Assembly: GCA_948468465.1 (NCBI GenBank)
Contig: CAOKJJ010000048.1
Span: forward strand, 1-29,612
Source: an uncultured Eubacterium sp.
GTDB taxonomy: Bacteria; Bacillota_A; Clostridia; Lachnospirales; Lachnospiraceae
Direction: 5' to 3'
Length of the DNA stretch: 29,612 nt
Position numbers and translations under genes: made by a program. Each line of letters opens with the position of its first letter. Position 1 is the stretch's first letter. Positions 25,307-29,612 of the stretch are shown piece by piece. The notes under the pieces were generated by a model. It worked only from the letters and a program-made list of their open reading frames with translations, made no database searches and had not been told where the DNA came from.

Positions 25307-25335
25307 TTGATTTTTACAATATTATGGTATAAAAT
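25307..25335 (+). promoter_or_regulatory. Promoter of structured RNA copy 1
   Basis: TTGATT (25307-25312) and TAAAAT (25330-25335) are spaced by 17 bp. The predicted start near 25342 is the first base of the closing stem. Confidence 0.6.
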
Positions 25336-25341
25336 GACAAT

Positions 25342-25660
25342 AGAAGGAATGCACGTAATGGGAAGTATAATACTGGATAGACAACATCATATGCTATCAC
25401 ATATGATCACCCTGTTGCTCCGAATTTTTTGTCTGTATCCACAGGCATAAGAGAACAGGGCAATAATTTCAATCGGATTTTATTAATATTACCAATGATT
25501 ACTATTATTACTAATATTACTATAAGATAAAACTGTCCTTCTATAACAATATATACTTTTCTGCGTGCCTCTTTCTCTTAATTCATTTTCCTTACATTAA
25601 TTCATAATAACCATATGCAGAAATATGGAAGCAGATGTTATACAACATCTGCTGTTTTTT
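25342..25660 (+). ncRNA. Candidate structured non-coding RNA, copy 1
   Basis: About 319 nt with its own promoter and terminator and no convincing long frame. The 5' strand AGAAGGAATGCACG (25342-25355) pairs with CGTGCCTCTTTCT (25564-25576). This rod continues with AAGTATA/TATACTT (from 25363; 25552-25558) and ATAGA/TCTAT. Inner hairpins are ATCATATG/CATATGAT (25386-25393 and 25400-25407) and CCCTGTT/AACAGGG (25410-25416 and 25454-25460). After the closing stem come CCATAT/ATATGG (25611-25616 and 25623-25628) and the terminator. A second copy lies at 27789-28080. The function is unknown; the rod shape recalls 6S RNA, but no homology is claimed. Confidence 0.6.
25630..25660 (+). terminator. Intrinsic terminator of structured RNA copy 1
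   Basis: AGCAGATGTTATACAACATCTGCT is a near-perfect palindrome, followed by G and six T on the plus strand. It has no T-run on the minus strand. Confidence 0.85.
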
Positions 25661-25687
25661 ACCATTTACACTCTTCCTGGTTTGTCT

Positions 25688-26371
25688 CTATCTTGCCGGC
25701 ATCTGAAATCCTTTCAACGCCTTGTTTAAATAATCATTAAAAGGCTTCATGATTCGGAAAATCTCTGCTGCCTTGCCAACAACTATATCCGCCTGTTTCC
25801 ATTCCTCATCCTTAACCGGATATTCCAGATACCAGCTCTTGAATTTTAAATATTCCGCCTGCGGATGGTCTTTATCATACCCTGCGGGAACATTTTTTAA
25901 TGCAGTTCCCTGCACAGTAAAATATTTTTCAAACTCCGGATCCCGTATAATTGCTTCCCATTGCGCACCATTTTGCACGATATAATCCCTGATCCTCGCC
26001 GTCGCATTCTTAAACATATCCGCAAACAGGCCGCCTCCTAAAAAAGACTGATTCCCCGGCTTTAGCATCAGATAATAGCCGACAGGAACCGGCAGCTTGC
26101 CCTTGGATGAAATATGCGCGCGAAACGCAGGATTGTACGGCGATTTGTCATGGCTAAAACGAGTGTCTCTTACAATCTTAAATGTAAGATCTTTTGGATT
26201 GTTATGCAAAATACTGCTGTCAAACTTCCCGATTTCCAATATCAGTGCCTGTAATAATTTTTCAAATTCCGCATTCGCTTTTTTATAATCTTCCTTATTT
26301 GCATGATACCATTCCCGATTATTATTCATGCTCAGCGCTGATAAATAATCCATAATAAACTGTGTGTCCAT
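25688..26371 (-). CDS. DUF2461 (TIGR02453) family protein
   Basis: A 227-aa protein. Family features: the N-terminal LSALSMNNNREWYHANKEDYKKANAEFEKLL (the NN-x-x-W-F/Y-x-x-N/H block), FKIVRDTRFSHDKSPYNPAFRAHIS near residues 63-88, GGGLFADMF near 112 and the PAGYDKDHPQAEYLKFKSWYLEYP stretch. The biochemical function of this family is not established. AAAGGAG overlaps the stop of the upstream sigma-factor gene, 15 nt away, so the two are one operon. Confidence 0.92.
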   Translation of the reverse strand: MDTQFIMDYLSALSMNNNREWYHANKEDYKKANAEFEKLLQALILEIGKFDSSILHNNPKDLTFKIVRDTRFSHDKSPYNPAFRAHISSKGKLPVPVGYYLMLKPGNQSFLGGGLFADMFKNATARIRDYIVQNGAQWEAIIRDPEFEKYFTVQGTALKNVPAGYDKDHPQAEYLKFKSWYLEYPVKDEEWKQADIVVGKAAEIFRIMKPFNDYLNKALKGFQMPAR

Positions 26372-26386
26372 GATTGCCCCTCTCCT

Positions 26387-27238
26387 TTACGATTTTTGAA
26401 TAACAGACAGCTGCGTAGAATCTAAAAATTCCCGGATCAGATGTTTCGTACGCTCCGGCGATTCATAAGGCTTGCAAAACGAAAAATCCTGTGATAAATC
26501 GTCAATATCTTCCATCGCATTTTTAACATCCAGCATCGTCTGCAGCGGGATCTCTGCAGCCGACACATAATCCAACTGCATTGGGTTAATCCTGTGGTTA
26601 TGTATTGCATAATTCACTCTGTCTTTACATTTGCATCTGCCAGCCCCGTATTCTCCGCAATACTTCCCAAGAAAGTCCGCCATTTTTTTGCGTACACGGG
26701 ACAGCCTCTGCCGGTAAGCATCCGCGGTAATCCCCAAAATCTCTCCCGCCATACGGCTGTCAATTTTAAACATCGTACCCAAAATAAAAATGCATCTGCT
26801 TTCCACATCCAGGCACTGCAGCATCACATTCGTACAGGACATTTTCAGTTCTTCCGCTAACAAATCCTTCTCTACATTCTGCGTTAAATCCGGCACGTCC
26901 CATATGTCTGCGTTCTCAATATCATCTCCATAATATTCAAAACCAGGCGCATGATGAGCAAACATATGCTTCTTGTAATTTTTCAAATGATTCACCGCGA
27001 TGCTGAATACCCATGTCGTAAAGGAACTTTCCCCTCTAAAAGACGACAGATGCGTAATCATCTTCAATAAAATATCCTGTGTGGCATCCTCCGCATCCGC
27101 AAATGTGCCAAGCATTCGTAAAGATAAATTAAACACCAGATCCTGCACACCCGCAATAAGCATCTCAAGGGCCTTTTTGTCCCCTGCTGTGGCTTTTTGA
27201 ACATAAGCCTGTATTTGTTCATTCGTTATTTGACTCAT
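26387..27238 (-). CDS. ECF-type sigma factor with a cysteine-containing C-terminal extension
   Basis: A 283-aa sigma-70-family protein. Region 2 (about 10-95) holds FADAEDATQDILLKM and SSFTTWVFSIAVNHLKNYKK. Region 4 (about 130-190) holds MAGEILGITADAYRQRLSRVRKKM, an HTH. About 90 further residues follow, starting CGEYGAGRCKCKDRVNYAIHNHRINP, with three clustered cysteines that may bind metal or sense redox, then a helical tail. Typical ECF sigmas end near residue 190. No anti-sigma gene is adjacent, so the extension may serve for self-control. AGGAGG precedes the ATG. Confidence 0.88.
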   Translation of the reverse strand: MSQITNEQIQAYVQKATAGDKKALEMLIAGVQDLVFNLSLRMLGTFADAEDATQDILLKMITHLSSFRGESSFTTWVFSIAVNHLKNYKKHMFAHHAPGFEYYGDDIENADIWDVPDLTQNVEKDLLAEELKMSCTNVMLQCLDVESRCIFILGTMFKIDSRMAGEILGITADAYRQRLSRVRKKMADFLGKYCGEYGAGRCKCKDRVNYAIHNHRINPMQLDYVSAAEIPLQTMLDVKNAMEDIDDLSQDFSFCKPYESPERTKHLIREFLDSTQLSVIQKS

Positions 27239-27356
27239 AAAATTTACCTCCTATAGAATTAGACAATGCTTCTTTGGATTTGTGACAAAAGAAATCGTCA
27301 AATGAATCATAATTACAATAGTGCTAAAATGTTTGATTCTTTTCAATGTACAATAT

Positions 27357-27401
27357 AAAAAAGGTGTAAAGCCTTGATCATTTAATAAGACTATACACCT
27401 T
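27357..27401 (-). terminator. Intrinsic terminator of the small 58-aa gene
   Basis: On the minus strand AAGGTGTATAGTCTT pairs with AAGGCTTTACACCTT at 14 of 15 positions, including one wobble, around an 11-nt loop, followed by a T-run. It insulates the small gene from the sigma-factor gene downstream. Confidence 0.85.
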
Positions 27402-27429
27402 AAAATTTGCAGTTTATTCAGTATTCGTT

Positions 27430-27606
27430 TTATAATTCAAGTTCGGAATAGTCAATGCCAAAACTTGATAATTTAATCCTTGCTATACGAATCTGATAAT
27501 CAAGTTCTTTATTTTCACCTGTTTCATGAGATTTTATTCTCATTAAATCCACATACCTATCAATAGATATTTGTTTCTGTTCTTCCAACGTCATATCTTG
27601 TACCAT
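27430..27606 (-). CDS. Small hypothetical protein (58 aa)
   Basis: A short acidic, helical protein (MTLEEQKQISIDRYVDLMRIKSHE, then NKELDYQIRIARIKLSSFGIDYSELEL) that I do not recognise. It has a promoter and a strong terminator of its own, which supports expression. The start at 27606 is chosen because the predicted transcript begins near 27647, which rules out the ATG at 27651. GGCGG and AAAGG lie just before it. An ATG 12 nt further in is also possible. Confidence 0.65.
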   Translation of the reverse strand: MVQDMTLEEQKQISIDRYVDLMRIKSHETGENKELDYQIRIARIKLSSFGIDYSELEL

Positions 27607-27653
27607 CCTTTCACCGCCTTTACAGTTGAAACAAAGTGTTATTTGTTGCATTC

Positions 27654-27682
27654 ATTATAACGGATTATGTAAAAGGTGTAAA
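27654..27682 (-). promoter_or_regulatory. Promoter of the small 58-aa gene
   Basis: On the minus strand TTTACA (27677-27682) and TATAAT (27654-27659) are spaced by 17 bp. The -35 lies in the word AAGGTGTAAAGCCT, which recurs in the terminator stem of the same gene. Confidence 0.75.
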
Positions 27683-27753
27683 GCCTAATTAAATTGTCAA
27701 TGTGCTGTGGTGTTGCTTGCTGATCTCTGATCTCTGATCCTTAAATATTTGTC

Positions 27754-27782
27754 TTGATTTTTTCAATATTATGGTATAGAAT
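27754..27782 (+). promoter_or_regulatory. Promoter of structured RNA copy 2
   Basis: TTGATT (27754-27759) and TAGAAT (27777-27782) are spaced by 17 bp. The predicted start at about 27789 is again the first base of the closing stem. Confidence 0.6.
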
Positions 27783-27788
27783 AGGAGT

Positions 27789-28080
27789 AGAAAGAATGCA
27801 CGTTATGGGAAGTATAACACTGGATAGATAACATCATATGATATCACATATGATCATCCTGTTGCTCCGAATTTTTTGTCTGTATCCACGGCATAAGAGA
27901 ACAGGGAAATAATTTCAATCGGATTTTTACCTAAATTTTACTATACGATAAGACTGTCCTTCTATAATACTACATACTTTTCTGCGTGCATCTTTCTTTT
28001 TATTCATTTTCCTTACATTAAATCATAATAACTGTATGCAGAAATATAGAAGCAGATGTTGTACAACATCTGCTGTTTTT
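27789..28080 (+). ncRNA. Candidate structured non-coding RNA, copy 2
   Basis: About 292 nt, the same orientation and order of parts as copy 1. AGAAAGAATGCACG (27789-27802) pairs with CGTGCATCTTTCT (27985-27997) with only one bulged A. ATCATATG/CATATGAT is at 27833-27840 and 27846-27853. TCCTGTT/AACAGGG (27857-27863 and 27900-27906) replaces an outer C-G by U-G. CTGTAT/ATATAG (28032-28037 and 28044-28049) replaces C-G by U-A and A-U by G-U, so pairing is kept. It is about 27 nt shorter than copy 1, mainly between the central hairpin and the 3' strand. Confidence 0.6.
28051..28080 (+). terminator. Intrinsic terminator of structured RNA copy 2
   Basis: A perfect 24-bp palindrome (AGCAGATGTTGT and its complement), then G and five T. 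It ends just before the decayed AAA-ATPase gene on the other strand. Confidence 0.85.
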
Positions 28081-28084
28081 ATAA

Positions 28085-29115
28085 CCTGAAATGTTTTCCG
28101 CAATTCGATAGCACAAGGAATATGTGAACTTATGGACGCCAACCTGCTTCTTCTTATTAAAATTAAAGCTGACCATATATCCCCGCTTCAGATGATATTC
28201 ATCCAGATATCCTGAAAGCTGTTCTTCTCCCCCGCTGATTATACTCATCTCCGTGCCATATTTTGAGTTCTACGATTTTCTGCTGTCCGCAGAAGTCAAT
28301 GATCAAATCCGTACGCCGGTTTGTCCTTGTTCTTGACTCAATATAATAGTTTCCGGTTCCATTGATGATGTTCCATATCCAATTGACCGTTAACGATAAA
28401 CTGATTCTTTTCCTCCGCCGCAATCTGTGAAATTTCCATTTGTCTGGCTTTCTCCGCAAGAATTCCATTATACAGCCGTGTTTCAAAAATACGGTTCAAA
28501 ATAGCGGCCATTCCATTTTTCAATGTGACAAATCCAAACATAACGGCCATTCGGATTCCCACATCCCCCGGTACATATTCGATCATCCTGCCTTTCAGCA
28601 GCAATTCCTGCAGCATCTGCTTCAATTCCGGATCATCGATCAGCTTATTGTCCAGAGACTCGAACAAGGTATTTTCCTCCTGAAGAAGCATCCGGACTGC
28701 CGCCAGAAATCCATCTCTGGTCCATGCCGTTTTTTATCCGGAAATTCCGGGCTGCCTGCTGTTTTTTCATCAATCAGCTTGCAGATTCTGGATACAAGAA
28801 ATGGATATCCGGACGTATATTCATAAACCAAATATTCCGATAAAATAAGACGCAAATGCCAGAGAAAACATATTTCCATCCTGGAACTTTGCCGCATCCA
28901 GCTTTTGGAAATCCAGGCTGATCACAATATACTCATCCTGCAGATATCTCTTCAATGCACGAAGGGTTGTCGTCTTCCCATATTGCCGTGCACGGTTAAT
29001 CGTAAAGTATTCTCCTTTGTCTACAAATTCCCCGATCTTTCTAAGGCGTTCGCTAATATCTACCATATAATGCTGATTCGGTTTACAGTCCCCGCTCACA
29101 TTAAATATTTTTCCT
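28085..29115 (-). pseudogene. Decayed AAA-ATPase_like / PD-(D/E)XK nuclease-like protein
   Basis: Pieces of one protein lie in order on the minus strand in different frames. The N-terminus GKIFNVSGDCKPNQHYMVDIS and FTINRARQYGKTTTLRAL (P-loop-like) spans about 28860-29115. LVYEYTSGYPFLVSRICKLIDE follows near 28800, then RDGFLAAVRMLLQEENTLFESLDNKL (28340-28730). Next is INGTGNYYIESRTRTNRRTDLIIDF and IVELKIWHGDEYNQRG (PD-(D/E)XK core, 28235-28370), and finally EEQLSGYLDEYHLKRGYMVSFNFNKKKQ. Intact relatives are about 520-570 aa. Here the ATPase middle and a segment before INGTGNYY are deleted. Frames slip at a T6 run (28730-28735) and a C5 run (28229-28233). Relatives of this family are abundant in gut anaerobes; their role is unsettled. 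Confidence 0.85.
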
Positions 29116-29391
29116 ACCGCTGCTTCCCCCCCCCCTTTCGCTGAAAACTGTTCTGCACAGATACTGTCCGCACCTAAGCTCCTCTCCGGAAAGCCATCTT
29201 TAAGGCCACGTCCTCATACTGGATGGCAGGGGTCTGCGCTTCGGGCTCCACAGTTTCCGGAGCCTGTTTTAACTCTTCTCTATCTATATCCTTTATCCTT
29301 TCCGTAAAACCATACAGGGAAACTCTCTTATTATCGATTGCTTCTGGTGCGCTCGGAATTTCAGGCGTCTGGAAGCCGTAAAAATGGAAAT
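29116..29391. other. Gene-poor stretch with a 10-base C run
   Basis: No gene with a proper start is seen. A C10 run lies at 29126-29135. On the minus strand an open frame without ATG encodes FYGFQTPEIPSAPEAIDNKR and onward, stopping near 29175. One base slip would join it to the frame leading into the AAA-like pseudogene (ADSICAEQFSAKGGGEAAVGK), so this may be its decayed N-terminal part. Confidence 0.4.
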
Positions 29392-29612
29392 TTATAGATA
29401 TTTACCGGCATCGTTTTCGGTGAGGCCGTATTTCTGCATGATAATAGTTTTTATCTCGGCATCTGCACGTCCGAAATCGCGCAGTGTATCTACAGCTCCC
29501 TTAATGATACCTTTTTCCATGCCTTTTTCCATACCTTTTTCTATACCTTTTTCCATGCCTTTTTCTAAAGCATTCTGCTCCCTTAAAAGTATCTGAGGCT
29601 CAATGATTGGTT
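29392..29612 (-). CDS. C-terminal tail of an Rpn/PD-(D/E)XK transposase-like protein (partial, runs off the window)
   Basis: The last 72 codons of a minus-strand gene that continues past the right edge. The sequence starts PIIEPQILLREQNALEKG, has four to five EKGM/EKGI units, then IIKGAVDTLRDFGRADAEIKT and MQKYGLTENDAGKYL. Repeats of E-K-G-(M/I) followed by a short helical domain are common at the C-terminus of Rpn-family (recombination-promoting nuclease/PDDEXK transposase-like) proteins. The catalytic domain is outside the window, so the assignment rests on the tail alone. Confidence 0.65.
   Translation of the reverse strand, partial: PIIEPQILLREQNALEKGMEKGIEKGMEKGMEKGIIKGAVDTLRDFGRADAEIKTIIMQKYGLTENDAGKYL
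29509..29567. repeat. 12-bp tandem repeat in the Rpn-like tail
   Basis: About five units of ACCTTTTTCCAT with small changes. On the minus strand each encodes EKGM or EKGI. It is in frame, so copy changes alter length only. Confidence 0.8.

Noticed and set aside
25342..28080. Reading the approximately 300-bp duplicated element as a MITE
   Set aside because: No terminal inverted repeats or target duplications are visible at its ends, while promoter, compensatory stems and terminator fit an RNA gene better; it is not fully excluded.
28018..28084. Continuation of the last AAA-like fragment to its stop at 28018
   Set aside because: This stretch is the RNA copy's terminator and 3' hairpin read backwards; it does not resemble the family's C-terminus.
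29384..29596. Plus-strand 70-aa frame rich in PFSMPFSI repeats
   Set aside because: It is the complement of the EKGM/EKGI repeat of the minus-strand Rpn-like tail, which is the recognisable coding direction.

Overview
The window reads as a chromosomal stretch of a gut Firmicute, most likely a Lachnospiraceae-type Clostridium. This is inferred from the strong AGGAGG ribosome binding sites, LplB/LplC-type sugar permeases, a BlaI/BlaR1 pair, and an AAA-ATPase_like/PD-(D/E)XK gene family and Rpn-type proteins that are common in that group. No species can be named from the sequence alone.

The core (about 1.3-18.7 kb) is a sugar-catabolic locus that fits import and breakdown of high-mannose N-glycans. 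Eight minus-strand genes lie nose to tail: two ABC permeases, a lipoprotein solute-binding protein, a GH130 mannoside phosphorylase, an unrecognised TIM-barrel hydrolase-like protein, a GH38 alpha-mannosidase, a lipoprotein GH85 endo-beta-N-acetylglucosaminidase, and a single polypeptide joining a ROK sugar kinase to a class I mannose-6-phosphate isomerase. The inferred pathway is as follows. GH85 cuts the chitobiose core at the cell surface. The ABC system imports the glycan. GH38 removes alpha-mannose. GH130 phosphorolyses the Man-beta-1,4-GlcNAc core. The ROK-ManA fusion turns free mannose into fructose-6-phosphate. A LacI-type regulator (17.7 kb) is separated from the operon by a CaCA-type cation/Ca2+ exchanger gene. 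The regulator promoter and the operon leader share a 23-bp inverted-repeat site, the likely operator. No ABC ATPase gene is present, so a shared MsmX-like ATPase elsewhere is expected.

The left edge (0-1.3 kb) holds a truncated serine resolvase and a toxin-first HigB/HigA-like module. Right of the regulator, an insertion sequence (18711-20392; 13-bp terminal inverted repeats, 8-bp target duplication) has landed exactly at the regulator's stop codon; its transposase frame is broken. A RelB/YoeB-type toxin-antitoxin pair follows, flanked by two 77-bp near-identical hairpin repeats, then tRNA-Leu(UAG), an unknown 289-aa protein, and a BlaI/BlaR1-type repressor-protease pair with a 26-bp perfect inverted-repeat operator.

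From 25.3 to 28.1 kb, two paralogous copies of an approximately 300-nt element flank a sigma factor/DUF2461 operon and a small unknown gene. Each copy has its own promoter, a long-range closing stem that starts at the predicted transcription start, internal hairpins (one with a compensatory base change between copies) and a terminator. They look like two copies of a structured non-coding RNA, which I regard as the most interesting unexplained signal here. The right end (28.1-29.6 kb) holds a badly decayed AAA-ATPase/PD-(D/E)XK gene and the C-terminal tail of an Rpn-like protein that runs off the window.
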